The position numbers were made by a program, and so were the translations under genes. DNA of 57,666 bases from SXOA01 sp051004015 (GTDB lineage: Bacteria; Planctomycetota; Planctomycetia; Pirellulales; Pirellulaceae): positions 1 to 57,666 of the forward strand of contig JBPCKT010000146.1 in NCBI GenBank assembly GCA_051004015.1, read 5' to 3'. Each line of letters begins with the position of its first letter. Within the stretch, counting starts at the first letter, position 1. The notes beneath the pieces were generated by a model. The model was not told the DNA's origin, searched no databases, and worked only from the letters and a program-made list of their open reading frames with translations. Shown here one piece after another: positions 8,355 to 16,964 of the stretch.

Positions 8355-8747
8355 ATGGCAACGAAAACCGAACTTCAGGATTTGGTCTACCGCATGGTAG
8401 GTGAGGAGGTCGCCGCCAAGGACTTCCACCCCGGCCCGATGGCCCGAGCCGTTCAGGATGCACAGGGTCGTAATGAAATGATCCAGAGCCTTTACATCAA
8501 GTTTCGTTACGAAGAGTTGTTGCGGCAGATTGAAAGAGAGCGTGAAATAGAAACGCCAAAAGGAACTCTGGAATGCCCCGGCTGCGGTTACCGCGGTATC
8601 CCGGTCAAGAAGGCGAGAGGCAATGGCGTCCTGTGCGTTCTCCTGTTTTTCTTGTACGTGATACCGGGGATCATCTACCTAGCGCTGTACGAAGGTTACA
8701 AAGGGGTGTGCGGAAGGTGCGGAAAGACGTTGATTGACAAGATTTAG
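8355..8747 (+). CDS. small zinc-ribbon protein with one membrane segment
   Basis: 130 residues from ATG 8355 (AAGG about eight bases upstream); a GTG at 8328 would add nine residues. The N-terminal 75 residues are helical and soluble. A split zinc ribbon follows: ECPGCGYRG before, and VCGRCGK after, a hydrophobic segment (VLCVLLFFLYVIPGIIYLAL). The membrane segment is thus inserted between the two Cys pairs, which suggests a hairpin or re-entrant topology. I do not recognise the family. The next gene follows closely, and the two may be co-transcribed. Confidence 0.65.
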   Translation: MATKTELQDLVYRMVGEEVAAKDFHPGPMARAVQDAQGRNEMIQSLYIKFRYEELLRQIEREREIETPKGTLECPGCGYRGIPVKKARGNGVLCVLLFFLYVIPGIIYLALYEGYKGVCGRCGKTLIDKI

Positions 8748-8803
8748 AGGTGCGCGAACCTCCATCGGCAAATTGCGTCTCAGGATTGGAAGGAGAGTGC
8801 GAT

Positions 8804-9607
8804 ATGTCACGTCAGTTCCCCGAAAACCGGCATTATCAAGAACTCGCTGACGAACACCGTCAATGGCTCAAGTCGTACGATTCCAGGTATCTGGATAATT
8901 GGGAAAAGTTGCTGAAGGATAACCACGAAGCGGCGCTCTACGAAGCTGCAGTACGGCGCAATCTCCAGGCGAACGGGATTTTAGTCGAACCAAACGAGAG
9001 TCTTACTGGCGACCGACGTTGTCCCGACTTTCGGTGTGTTCTTGGCGCTCGCCACTTTTACGTTGAGGTTTCCTGCATCCCCGCTTCCAAGGCTGAAGAA
9101 AAAACGGGAGTTCCAGCCGACAGGCCGGGCTTTTATCCCTGGTCGCCGTTTCGACTCATTGAATCCGTGCTGTCCAAGTGCGGCAACAAGTACGGACAAT
9201 TTCAGAACTTGGACGGTCCAGCACTCCTTGCGGTTGGAACATTGCATGGATTTGCAGCGATGGACCTCAAGCGGAAGGAAGTCGTCGCCAGCGTCTTAGC
9301 CGGCAAGACCAAAATGGCATGGGACATCGGGAGCGGGGAGGCTAGTAGCGTTTACCACCTCACTGATTTTGAGGACGCTTCATTTTTGGAACGCGACCCG
9401 GCTTCCGATGGTATCACGAATAAGAACAGCCCAATTTCCGGCATTTTGTTGGGCGGCGTCGACTGTCCGTTTCTCGGTGTTTTGAATCCCAAGCCTGTTC
9501 ACTCGTTTGATCCGGCAATCTTGTCTGACGTAGAGTTTGGAGAAGTCATCATCGACGATCACGTCGGGGAGGTTCAGGTCAATTGGTCGCGCCAATCCGG
9601 GATTTAG
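8804..9607 (+). CDS. hypothetical protein, possible PD-(D/E)XK nuclease fold
   Basis: 267 residues from ATG 8804, supported by AAGGAG at 8790-8795 with eight-base spacing. The N-terminal 60 residues are helical. Around residues 68-90 there is CPDFRCVLGARHFYVEVSC, which fits the beta-hairpin core of PD-(D/E)XK nucleases: Asp in PDF, then Glu in VEV. The usual Lys after the Glu is replaced by Ser (EVS), as in some divergent members. No methyltransferase or antitoxin partner is adjacent. Base composition looks less GC-rich than the neighbours, which may indicate transfer. The nuclease assignment is an inference from this short motif only. Confidence 0.6.
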   Translation: MSRQFPENRHYQELADEHRQWLKSYDSRYLDNWEKLLKDNHEAALYEAAVRRNLQANGILVEPNESLTGDRRCPDFRCVLGARHFYVEVSCIPASKAEEKTGVPADRPGFYPWSPFRLIESVLSKCGNKYGQFQNLDGPALLAVGTLHGFAAMDLKRKEVVASVLAGKTKMAWDIGSGEASSVYHLTDFEDASFLERDPASDGITNKNSPISGILLGGVDCPFLGVLNPKPVHSFDPAILSDVEFGEVIIDDHVGEVQVNWSRQSGI

Positions 9608-9616
9608 CGCGCCACT

Positions 9617-9793
9617 GAAACCCCAACGGGGTTTCCTAACAAAGCCCAGGGTCGCACGCTTCGTGCGCACCCTGGGAATCGCTGTCACTGAGGTAACCCC
9701 TTCGGGGTTCGTCGTGCCGTTTTCCCTGAAACCCAGGTTGCGCTCGCAGAGCCTCGCGAACCTGGGCTTTGCTCGGCAACCCCGTTGGGGTTC
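9617..9793. repeat. mosaic of five hairpin palindromes
   Basis: Palindromes follow one another: 9617-9635 (GAAACCCC/GGGGTTTC), 9645-9676 (CCCAGGGT...ACCCTGGG), 9695-9709 (AACCCC-TTC-GGGGTT), about 9731-9767 (ACCCAGGTT...AACCTGGG) and 9779-9793 (AACCCC-GTT-GGGGTT). The first and last, and second and fourth, resemble each other, so the whole is a nested mosaic. It separates the nuclease-like gene from the acyltransferase gene. Confidence 0.85.
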
Positions 9794-9839
9794 GAAAACG
9801 TCCGGGTTAAGGAAATTCGCCCTTTTCGGTTAAGGAGGT

Positions 9840-10724
9840 ATGACATTTCCGCTGCTAACCTGGTTACCCGTGATTGCCTTGCCGCTGGGGGCTCTGCTGC
9901 TCATGCCGGCCAGCATTCCCGCGTGGGAAGCGATGTGGCTGCTGGCGATCAATGTTTTCGCGGGGGTGAAATGGCTCTCCTGGGCTAGCGTTCGAAAGAG
10001 CGTTAGCCGAGCGGCAGACTGGCGGCGGCATCTGGCTTACTTTCTGGCCTGGCCCGGACTGGATGCGGAGGCGTTTTTGTCGCCGGCCCGGCTCACGGCG
10101 GCAATTCGTCCGCAGGTGCGTGAATGGACGCTGGCGATCCTGAAAACGACCGCCGGAGCCCTTTTGTTCTGGGGTGTTGCCCGCCTGGCGTATCCGCTGC
10201 ATCCGCTCGCGGCGGCTTGGGTCGGCATGGTCGGCGTCGGGCTGATGCTGCACTTCGGCGTCTTGCATCTACTCTCCTGCCTGTGGCGGACGCGCGGCGT
10301 GAATGCCCGGCGGCTGATGAACAATCCGCTGGCGGCGACGAGCGTCAGTGACTACTGGGGGAAACGCTGGAACACGGCATTCCGGGATCTGGCTCACCGC
10401 TTCATCTTCCGGCCCGTCTCCAAACGGCTGGGGACGACGGCGGCGCTCTGGAGCGTGTTCCTGTTCAGCGGGCTCGTCCACGATCTCGTCATTTCCGTCC
10501 CAGCCGGCGGCGGGTACGGCCTACCGACGCTGTTCTTTCTGATTCAGGCCCTGGCCATCGAAGTCGAACATTCCGCCCTCGGCAAAAAGCTCGAACTGGG
10601 CTGCGGCATTCGCGGCTGGCTGTTCACGATGCTGGTGCTCGCGGTCCCGGTCAGCCTGCTGTTCCCACTGCCGTTCCTGCGGAACATCGTGCTGCCGATG
10701 ATGGAGGCGATGGGGGCGATTTAG
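9840..10724 (+). CDS. MBOAT / wax-synthase-like membrane acyltransferase
   Basis: 294 residues with about six to seven hydrophobic segments. The C-terminal half carries SVSDYWGKRWNTAFRDL followed by SGLVHDLVISVPAGGGYG. H204 is the expected MBOAT active-site His, and the RWN plus GLVHD pair is typical of the wax synthase-type subgroup. It would transfer an acyl group to a lipid alcohol or similar acceptor in the membrane. The strong Shine-Dalgarno AAGGAGGT (9832-9839) touches the ATG, which is too close for normal spacing, so the true start may be a few codons downstream. Confidence 0.8.
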   Translation: MTFPLLTWLPVIALPLGALLLMPASIPAWEAMWLLAINVFAGVKWLSWASVRKSVSRAADWRRHLAYFLAWPGLDAEAFLSPARLTAAIRPQVREWTLAILKTTAGALLFWGVARLAYPLHPLAAAWVGMVGVGLMLHFGVLHLLSCLWRTRGVNARRLMNNPLAATSVSDYWGKRWNTAFRDLAHRFIFRPVSKRLGTTAALWSVFLFSGLVHDLVISVPAGGGYGLPTLFFLIQALAIEVEHSALGKKLELGCGIRGWLFTMLVLAVPVSLLFPLPFLRNIVLPMMEAMGAI

Positions 10725-10818
10725 GCGAGCGGCCTGCGTAAGCTGGCCGGTGACGTCGAATCGGCGACGAAGCCCTCCAGCGTGCGACCTCACCAGCCAG
10801 CTTACGCTGGCCGCTCGC
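10725..10818. repeat. inverted repeat, 23-bp arms
   Basis: 10725-10747 and 10796-10818 are reverse complements with one mismatch. The element begins one base after the acyltransferase stop codon and ends 19 bases before the next gene's start. Confidence 0.85.
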
Positions 10819-10837
10819 CGGTGCGAGGAGAAATGCC

Positions 10838-11248
10838 ATGAACGAAACGCTGACGACCCTCATCCGCACTGCCGGGTTCCTTCAATGGAGCGTGCTGATT
10901 GCATCGGCGCTAGTTCCAGTCCGCCTCAACTGGAAGAGAGACCTCGGCACGCTGCCGCGATTACACCAGCAACTGTTTTGGACCTATGGCGGCTACATCG
11001 TGCTGATGATCGTCGCTTTGGGCCTGCTTTGCGTAACCGCTGCCGAGGAGCTGGCCGGTGGAACCACGCTGGCCCGTGGACTCTGCGGCTTCATTGCCGT
11101 TTTCTGGGGCATCCGGCTGGGCTTGCAGTTCGTGCTCGATGCTCGGCCGTACCTCACCGCATGGTGGCTGGTGGCGGGGGAGGTCGTTTTGACAGTATTG
11201 TTTCTGACGTTCACATTGCTGTTCGCGGCAGCCGCGATTTGGTCATGA
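10838..11248 (+). CDS. four-span membrane protein of unknown function
   Basis: 136 residues, nearly all hydrophobic, with four predicted spans (about 7-28, 46-66, 80-100 and 108-132). A GAGGAG purine run lies about seven bases before ATG 10838. No cofactor or transport motif is evident. It follows the MBOAT gene on the same strand, separated only by a hairpin element, so it may be co-expressed with it. I do not recognise the family. Confidence 0.65.
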   Translation: MNETLTTLIRTAGFLQWSVLIASALVPVRLNWKRDLGTLPRLHQQLFWTYGGYIVLMIVALGLLCVTAAEELAGGTTLARGLCGFIAVFWGIRLGLQFVLDARPYLTAWWLVAGEVVLTVLFLTFTLLFAAAAIWS

Positions 11249-11296
11249 AGACCGCCTGAAGGCGGGACTCCAGCGCGGCAGGCTGGAAGCCTACCC
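11249..11296. repeat. short hairpin element between convergent genes
   Basis: Contains ACCGCCT-GAAGGCGG and GGCAGGCTGGAAGCCT palindromic units, in the same style as the other hairpin elements. It lies between the ends of two convergent genes and could act as a bidirectional processing or termination structure. Confidence 0.6.
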
Positions 11297-11299
11297 CAC

Positions 11300-12562
11300 T
11301 TACACGTGGTCCGGTAGATTCCCCTGGGCGTCGAACGGCATGGGCCGCGGCTCTTTGAGGATGGTCAGGTCGGGGCGCTCGCGGGCTTCGTTGTAGTACG
11401 CGGCGGAGCATTCGACTTCGGAGACTTCGAGCGTGTTGTGAATCCACATCAGCTGGGCGTCGGGGGGTTCGGTGAGGCCGATGGTGGGGAAGGCGACGTC
11501 GAGGATTTCGCGGTCGGTCGGGTAGTCGAGCGGGATCATCGCGGCGACGGGGTGGCCGCCGGTCAGGCAGTTGATCCGCGTGATCTTCTTGTCCATCTCG
11601 TCCACCAGGCGGGTGCGGCAGAACTCGGCCATGCCGATGCCGGTGGCGTTGCCGTGCGTCGCCTCGGTCAGGCCGCGGACGATGAGCCGCTTGACCTTGG
11701 GCCATTCCCCTTCGACGGCGGCGTGGTCGTTGTACTTGCGGCCGATGACGTTGGTGTCCATGCCGGTGCCGCTGATGTTCTTTCCCATTTCGTCGATCAG
11801 CAGAATGTCCGCCGTCTTGAACGGCAGGCGGGGAATCCAGGCCTTGGCCAGCACGAGTAGCTCTTTTTCCCGCTCCTCGAACTCGTGCGGGGCGACCGCC
11901 CGGATGAGAGCCGTCTGGTCGTAGGCGTTTTCGACGATGCCGATGCCGGCGATGATGCGGCACTTGGAAAGGACCTCGCGGGCGACCGAGCGGATGATCT
12001 GCCCGAAGCTGTAGTTCATGATCGCCCGGTGATAGATCTTGGCCCCTTCGAATTTTCCCAGGCCGATCAGCATCATCTTCATCAGGCCGCTTTCAATGTC
12101 CCCGACAAACCCGGTGTGCGGCTTGACGCGACCAACGACCAGAACATGGTCGGCTCCAAACGCGTGCTTGTCGAAATGGACGGGAAAGCCTTCTGCCGCC
12201 TGACAGACGATGACGGTCTCCATGCTGGCCCGGATGGGGCAGCCCATTGCCGCCTCGGTCACGCCGTATCCTTCTATCAATTCCCGCTGCCCTTCGGCTG
12301 TCCCGCCCCCGTGGCTCCCCATCGCCGGCACAATGAACGGCTTGGCCCCGAGCCGTTTGAAATGCTCCACCGCGGCCTTGATGATCACCGCAATATTCGC
12401 CACCCCGCGGCTGCCGCAGGTGATGGCAACGGATTCGCCCTCCTTGATCCGCCGGCCAAGTTCCAGGCGGGCAAGCTCTGTTTCGACGGTGCCGGGGATG
12501 TCGTCGACCGTTTGGGAGTCGAAGGCCTGGCGGACGCGGAAGAGGAAGGGGTATTGGGACAT
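11300..12562 (-). CDS. LarA-like protein (lactate racemase N-terminal domain family)
   Basis: 420 residues from ATG 12562; upstream in-frame codons lack family-like sequence. Features match the LarA/DUF2088 family: an N-terminal GESVAITCGSRGVANI segment, FIVPAMGSHGGGTAEGQ, VGRVKPHTGFVGDIESGL with a conserved His, and a C-terminal GNATGIGMAEF...TRINCLTGG. Characterised LarA proteins use a nickel-pincer nucleotide to racemise lactate, and many homologues act on other 2-hydroxyacids. The larB/C/E cofactor genes are not adjacent, so the substrate and cofactor use here are uncertain. Confidence 0.8.
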   Translation of the reverse strand: MSQYPFLFRVRQAFDSQTVDDIPGTVETELARLELGRRIKEGESVAITCGSRGVANIAVIIKAAVEHFKRLGAKPFIVPAMGSHGGGTAEGQRELIEGYGVTEAAMGCPIRASMETVIVCQAAEGFPVHFDKHAFGADHVLVVGRVKPHTGFVGDIESGLMKMMLIGLGKFEGAKIYHRAIMNYSFGQIIRSVAREVLSKCRIIAGIGIVENAYDQTALIRAVAPHEFEEREKELLVLAKAWIPRLPFKTADILLIDEMGKNISGTGMDTNVIGRKYNDHAAVEGEWPKVKRLIVRGLTEATHGNATGIGMAEFCRTRLVDEMDKKITRINCLTGGHPVAAMIPLDYPTDREILDVAFPTIGLTEPPDAQLMWIHNTLEVSEVECSAAYYNEARERPDLTILKEPRPMPFDAQGNLPDHV

Positions 12563-12646
12563 GGGAGGTCTCTGGCGGAAGTTTGTCTCTATGTATGTTA
12601 CCTTGATTGCTTGGAAATCGACACTGGACTTTGAATTGGAAAAACG

Positions 12647-13936
12647 ATGCAACGTATCCTTGCAATTACCACGATGCTCTTTGCCCTCGCCTCGCAATCT
12701 CAGGCCGCCAATGCGGAGGAATCCACGGACCTGCCAGCCACGGGCGAAACGTCATCCGCCTTTGCTCCATTCGACGAGTGGATGAAGAAGTTCCTCCAGG
12801 ACCACAAAGTCCCCGGCGGCTCGCTGGCCATCGTGCGGGATGGCAAGGTCGTCTATGCCCGCGGGTTTGGGCTGGCGGACAAGGAGAAGAAGACTCCCGT
12901 GCAGCCGGAGTCGCTGTTTCGAATCGCCAGCATCAGCAAGCCGATCACGGCCGTGGCGATCTTGAAGCTGGTGGAAGAAAGGAAGCTGAAGACGGACGAC
13001 AAGATTCTGGACATCCTCACGTACGAGCCGCATTTTGAGGGGGACGCCAAGTTCGACGAGCGCTGGAAGGAAGTCACGATCGCCCAGTGCCTGGCCCACA
13101 TCGGCGGCTGGGACCGGGGAGTGAGTTATGACCCGATGTTCCAGGCCCAGCGGATGGCGAAGTCGATGAAGATCGATTTGCCGATCCTTCCGGAGCACAT
13201 CATCCGCTACCAGCTTGGGCAGAAGCTCGATTTCACTCCCGGAGAGCGCTACGCCTACTCCAACTTCGGCTATTCGCTGCTCGGGCGCGTGATCGAGAAG
13301 CTCAGCGGCAAACCGTACGAGGAGTACGTCAAGGAAGAGGTCTTGAAGCCGCTCGGTATTACGGCCATGCGGATGGGGAAGTCCCTGGAAAGCGAACTAG
13401 CCGAGGGTGAGGTCCACTACTACGACGTGAACGAGAAGCAGGAGACGGCAGTCACGGGACCTGGCGCGGGAAAGGACAAGGTTCCCCTCAGCTATGGCGT
13501 CTGGCGGCAGGAGACACTCGACTCCCACGGCGGCTGGATCGCATCGAGCATCGACTTGGCGGAATTTGCCGCGGCGTTTGATCTCGGAGTCAAAGGAAAT
13601 GAATCCCCGACTCGCGGCGGACTGCTAAAAGCCGAAACGGTCCTGAGCATGTTCTCTCCCCACGCGGTGATGAACAAACCCGGGCCAGACGGCAAGGGTG
13701 GCCAGGATTATGGCTACGGCTGGATGCTTCGAGCCGATAGCTCCGGCCGCATGACCAGCCGTCACGGTGGCGCACTCGCTTGCACTGCTTCGACCATGAT
13801 CCATTTCCCCGACGATATCAATGTGGCTGTCCTCTTCAACCTTGGCCAATCTCCGGATGGAAAATTCCTGGGTCGGGAGATTGATGGACCGCTGATGGAC
13901 CTGGTGGAAGGGCTGAGAAAGAACGCCGCCCCATAA
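12647..13936 (+). CDS. secreted serine hydrolase, class C beta-lactamase fold
   Basis: 429 residues with a signal peptide (residues 1-20, ending SQA). Active-site motifs are in order: S95-x-x-K98 (SISK), Y204-S-N206 (YSN), and HGG near residue 378 in place of KTG. This pattern is that of the wide esterase/peptidase group in the beta-lactamase fold rather than a dedicated resistance enzyme. It probably hydrolyses an ester or peptide outside the cytoplasm. It ends 15 bases from the convergent DUF1501 gene. Confidence 0.88.
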   Translation: MQRILAITTMLFALASQSQAANAEESTDLPATGETSSAFAPFDEWMKKFLQDHKVPGGSLAIVRDGKVVYARGFGLADKEKKTPVQPESLFRIASISKPITAVAILKLVEERKLKTDDKILDILTYEPHFEGDAKFDERWKEVTIAQCLAHIGGWDRGVSYDPMFQAQRMAKSMKIDLPILPEHIIRYQLGQKLDFTPGERYAYSNFGYSLLGRVIEKLSGKPYEEYVKEEVLKPLGITAMRMGKSLESELAEGEVHYYDVNEKQETAVTGPGAGKDKVPLSYGVWRQETLDSHGGWIASSIDLAEFAAAFDLGVKGNESPTRGGLLKAETVLSMFSPHAVMNKPGPDGKGGQDYGYGWMLRADSSGRMTSRHGGALACTASTMIHFPDDINVAVLFNLGQSPDGKFLGREIDGPLMDLVEGLRKNAAP

Positions 13937-13951
13937 AAGAATCTGCGGCAA

Positions 13952-15400
13952 TCAGGTAAGAATCTCTTTGATCACCGTCCCCGACACATCCGTCAAGCGA
14001 AAGTCCCGCCCCTGGGCCCGGATCGTCAGCCGCTCGTGGTCGATGCCAAGCTGGTGGAGCACAGTGGCGTGCAGGTCGTGGACAGGGACGATATTTTCGG
14101 CGGAGTGATAGCCGAGTTCGTCGGTGGCCCCGTAGGTGATGCCGGGCTTGATGCCGCCGCCGGCCAGCCACATGGAAAAGCCCTTCATGTGATGGTCGCG
14201 GCCGAGCTGCTCCCCTTTGCCGTCCTGGGCCATCGGCGTGCGGCCGAATTCGCCACCCCAGAGGATCAGCGTGTCGTCAAGCATGCCCCGCTGCTTCAGG
14301 TCCTGCACCAATGCGGCGCTGGCCCGGTCAGTGGCTCCCGCGCAGATGCCAACGAACTTCTTCAGGTCGTTGTGATGGTCCCAGTCCCTATGGTAGAGCT
14401 GAATGAAGCGCACTCCCCGCTCCGCCATCCGCCGGGCCAGCAGGCAGTTCGCCGCAAAACTGCCGTCCGCCGCTCCCGTGCAGCCGTACAGGTTCAGAAC
14501 GCTCTGGGGCTCGTCCTTCAGGTCCATGAGCTGCGGCACGCTGGCCTGCATCTTGAAAGCCATCTCGTACTGGCTGATACGGGTTTCAATCTCAGGGTCC
14601 GCGCCAAGGATATTCTGTTCCTCATCCAGCGCCCGAACCGCCGAAACAACATCCCGCTGCCGCTGGCTGTCTACGCCGCCTGGCGCGTCTAAGTAATGCA
14701 CCGGCGCACCCTTGGAATTGAAAAGGATTCCCTGATAGCGCCCGGGCAAAAACCCAGCCGACCACATCCGTGTGGAAATCGGCTGCGGGCTGCGTCCGGC
14801 GAAGCTGGTCATCACCACAAAGCCAGGCAGGTCGTCGGCTTCGCTTCCCAGGCCGTAAGTAATCCAGGAGCCCATGCTGGGACGGCCGGAGATGGTCGTC
14901 CCGGTGTTCATGAACGTGTGAGCCGGATCGTGGTTGATGGCCTCGGTCACCAGCGAGCGGATGATGCAAATGTCGTCGGCGATGCCCGCGATGTACGGCA
15001 GAGCGGAGCTGATTTCCTGGCCGGACTGGCCGTGCTTTTTGAACTCGAACAGCGGCGGCAGGATCTTGAGCTGGCTCTTCCCTTGCAACTGGGCGATGGG
15101 CTGTCCCTGCGTCACCGATTCCGGCATCGCCTCTCCGCCTCGCTTCGCCAGCTCCGGCTTGAAATCGAAAGTTTCCAGATGCGAAGGACCGCCGGACATG
15201 TACAGAAAGATGACCCGCTTGGCCTGGGGAGCAAAGTGCAGCGGGCTCACGATGCCGCGCGACTGCGGCCTGGCGACGGCACCAGCACCAAAGCCGGCCG
15301 TTTCCAGAAGCGAAGCCAGAGCCAGCGACCCCAGCCCCAGTCCTGACCTGGCCAGAAACGCCCGCCGCGCCTGGCGCGGAAAAACAGCAGGGCTAGTCAT
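13952..15400 (-). CDS. DUF1501 protein, Tat-exported (copy 1)
   Basis: 482 residues. The Tat signal RRAFLARSGLGLGSLALASLL lies near the N-terminus. DUF1501 hallmarks: VIFLYMSGGPSHLETFDFKP, QGRP-like ISGRPSMGSWITYGLGSE, ERGVRFIQLYHRDWDHH, and LWGGEFGRTPMAQDGKGEQLGRDHH near the end. The fold resembles alkaline phosphatase/sulfatases, and the reaction is unknown. In planctomycetes these genes usually pair with DUF1549/cytochrome-type partners. None is adjacent here. Its start is 44 bases after the stop of the secreted protein at 15445, so it may be the last gene of the ExbB/ExbD operon. Confidence 0.92.
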   Translation of the reverse strand: MTSPAVFPRQARRAFLARSGLGLGSLALASLLETAGFGAGAVARPQSRGIVSPLHFAPQAKRVIFLYMSGGPSHLETFDFKPELAKRGGEAMPESVTQGQPIAQLQGKSQLKILPPLFEFKKHGQSGQEISSALPYIAGIADDICIIRSLVTEAINHDPAHTFMNTGTTISGRPSMGSWITYGLGSEADDLPGFVVMTSFAGRSPQPISTRMWSAGFLPGRYQGILFNSKGAPVHYLDAPGGVDSQRQRDVVSAVRALDEEQNILGADPEIETRISQYEMAFKMQASVPQLMDLKDEPQSVLNLYGCTGAADGSFAANCLLARRMAERGVRFIQLYHRDWDHHNDLKKFVGICAGATDRASAALVQDLKQRGMLDDTLILWGGEFGRTPMAQDGKGEQLGRDHHMKGFSMWLAGGGIKPGITYGATDELGYHSAENIVPVHDLHATVLHQLGIDHERLTIRAQGRDFRLTDVSGTVIKEILT

Positions 15401-15444
15401 GGCGATTCCTCCGGCATTATTTTTCGAATCGGATGAGTCAGGTT

Positions 15445-16950
15445 CTAGCTCCCCGTGGCTGCCGGCGCATTTCCCGTGCGAGCCTTCTCCACCTCTTTGG
15501 CCAGCACATTCTTCGTTTCGGGGTCCAGGTATCTATTCTGCAGGAGCGTGCGGGCTTCTCCCAACAATTGATTGATGCGGATCCGCGTCAGCTTGTCGAG
15601 CACGGCGTCGTTAGCCGCCGCATTCCCTTGCTGTGAATCCAGATCCTTAATAAGCTCGTCTCGACTTTGCAGTCCTCGGTACTCTTCCAGGAGCTGCCCA
15701 GCGTCGTCCAGCTTCCCTTCGGATATCCGCTTGCGGATGCGGGCGGCCAGGATCTCCCGCCGGGCGACCAAATCCGTCACCCGCCCCTGCAAGGCCATGA
15801 CAAAGCCCTCCGTCTGCAGCCGGTAGTCGTCTTCAATCGTCGTGGCCACCATTTCCCGCTCGTCACCGGGCACCAGCGGCAGGCGGGCCAAAAGCTGATT
15901 GCCGTTCTTCACGTACAGCGTGCGGACGAGCAAGTCCCCGCGCGGGACTTCAATCGAGCCGCGCCAGTCGGTCACCCCCAGGAGCTGTGTCGGCTTGTCG
16001 TCGATCCCTTTCACAAAGACCTCATACCCCGTCAACGGGTGTGGGTCTTTCCCCCGCGATTGCAGCACCACCCGCGTGGCCGGGAGCCGCGGGCGGGCCA
16101 CCACCGCCAGACGCTCCATCCGGGCATTGGCACGGGCCGGGATCGGTGTGCGATAGCCGGAAGAGACCGTGCAATCCAAGAGCGAAGCCTGGCGGGACTC
16201 GACGCTCAAGACCGTCCAGGCGATGGTTTGAATCCCATTCTTCGCCGGTTCGCCCCCTTTCTCGTTGCGGCGGATGTACGGCCGCAGGGCGTCCCCCGGC
16301 TGGATGAGCGCGGGGGAGCCGGGATCGGTAATGAGACCTCCCGCGCGCACGCGAGCGGAGATATTCTTGGCCAGGACCGATTCAATCTTTGCCAGCGGCA
16401 AAAAGCTGGCCGCGACGACATCCCAACAAGCCAAGGGAACGGCCGGCAGCGCGCCGCACCGCCGCTCGATGGTCGGTCCCATGACTCGCGTGCGCAGGTC
16501 CAGCTCGCGGCCGCGAATCCTATAGACGCCAGCCTCGCGCGTCACCGCCAGCAGACTGAGCTTATCGCCCTTGACCAGATTTGCATCCCCGGCCTTGAGA
16601 CTGTCGTACGAAAGCTTGTCCCAGTGCGTCAACAATTGCCCGGCTACCTGCGAATTCGGACTGGCCGCCGCCAGCTTCCAAGCGGCGAAGAACACGATGT
16701 CTGCCCGATTCGCCAGCTCCTCCTGGGCAAGCGCGGAGAATGTGGGCGTGAATTCCGGCTCGTTGGAAAGGGCGAGGCAGACCTTCACTTCATAGGGCGA
16801 GAACTCCCAGGCTGCCTGAGCGAGGACGCAGCGCGGCAAAGCGGCCAAAGCCATGACAACGCAGAATGCGCCGATGCCTGAAACAGCGCAGCGACTCCCG
16901 CGAGCCGAACGAGGCCTGAGGGACAACCGCCAATAATCAACTAAAACCAT
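15445..16950 (-). CDS. secreted protein of unknown function, ExbB/ExbD operon
   Basis: 501 residues. A signal sequence with a long n-region ends near residue 46 (CVLAQA). The mature part begins AWEFSPYEVKVCLAL and is mixed alpha/beta up to about residue 400, including a segment (TDWRGSIEVPRGD) that resembles an Ig-like or carboxypeptidase-regulatory-like strand pattern. The last 100 residues are charged and helical, probably a coiled coil. It lies 14 bases after the solute-binding-protein gene. I do not recognise a family; tight linkage indicates a role in the same envelope system. Confidence 0.75.
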   Translation of the reverse strand: MVLVDYWRLSLRPRSARGSRCAVSGIGAFCVVMALAALPRCVLAQAAWEFSPYEVKVCLALSNEPEFTPTFSALAQEELANRADIVFFAAWKLAAASPNSQVAGQLLTHWDKLSYDSLKAGDANLVKGDKLSLLAVTREAGVYRIRGRELDLRTRVMGPTIERRCGALPAVPLACWDVVAASFLPLAKIESVLAKNISARVRAGGLITDPGSPALIQPGDALRPYIRRNEKGGEPAKNGIQTIAWTVLSVESRQASLLDCTVSSGYRTPIPARANARMERLAVVARPRLPATRVVLQSRGKDPHPLTGYEVFVKGIDDKPTQLLGVTDWRGSIEVPRGDLLVRTLYVKNGNQLLARLPLVPGDEREMVATTIEDDYRLQTEGFVMALQGRVTDLVARREILAARIRKRISEGKLDDAGQLLEEYRGLQSRDELIKDLDSQQGNAAANDAVLDKLTRIRINQLLGEARTLLQNRYLDPETKNVLAKEVEKARTGNAPAATGS

Positions 16951-16964
16951 GCGATTTCAAGATG

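Noticed and set aside
9537..9833. Open frame across the hairpin mosaic
   Set aside because: Its translation is only repeat sequence and it overlaps the end of the nuclease-like gene.
12647..13936. Antibiotic-resistance beta-lactamase
   Set aside because: The SxxK/YSN/HGG combination is that of general class C-fold hydrolases. Nothing points to resistance.
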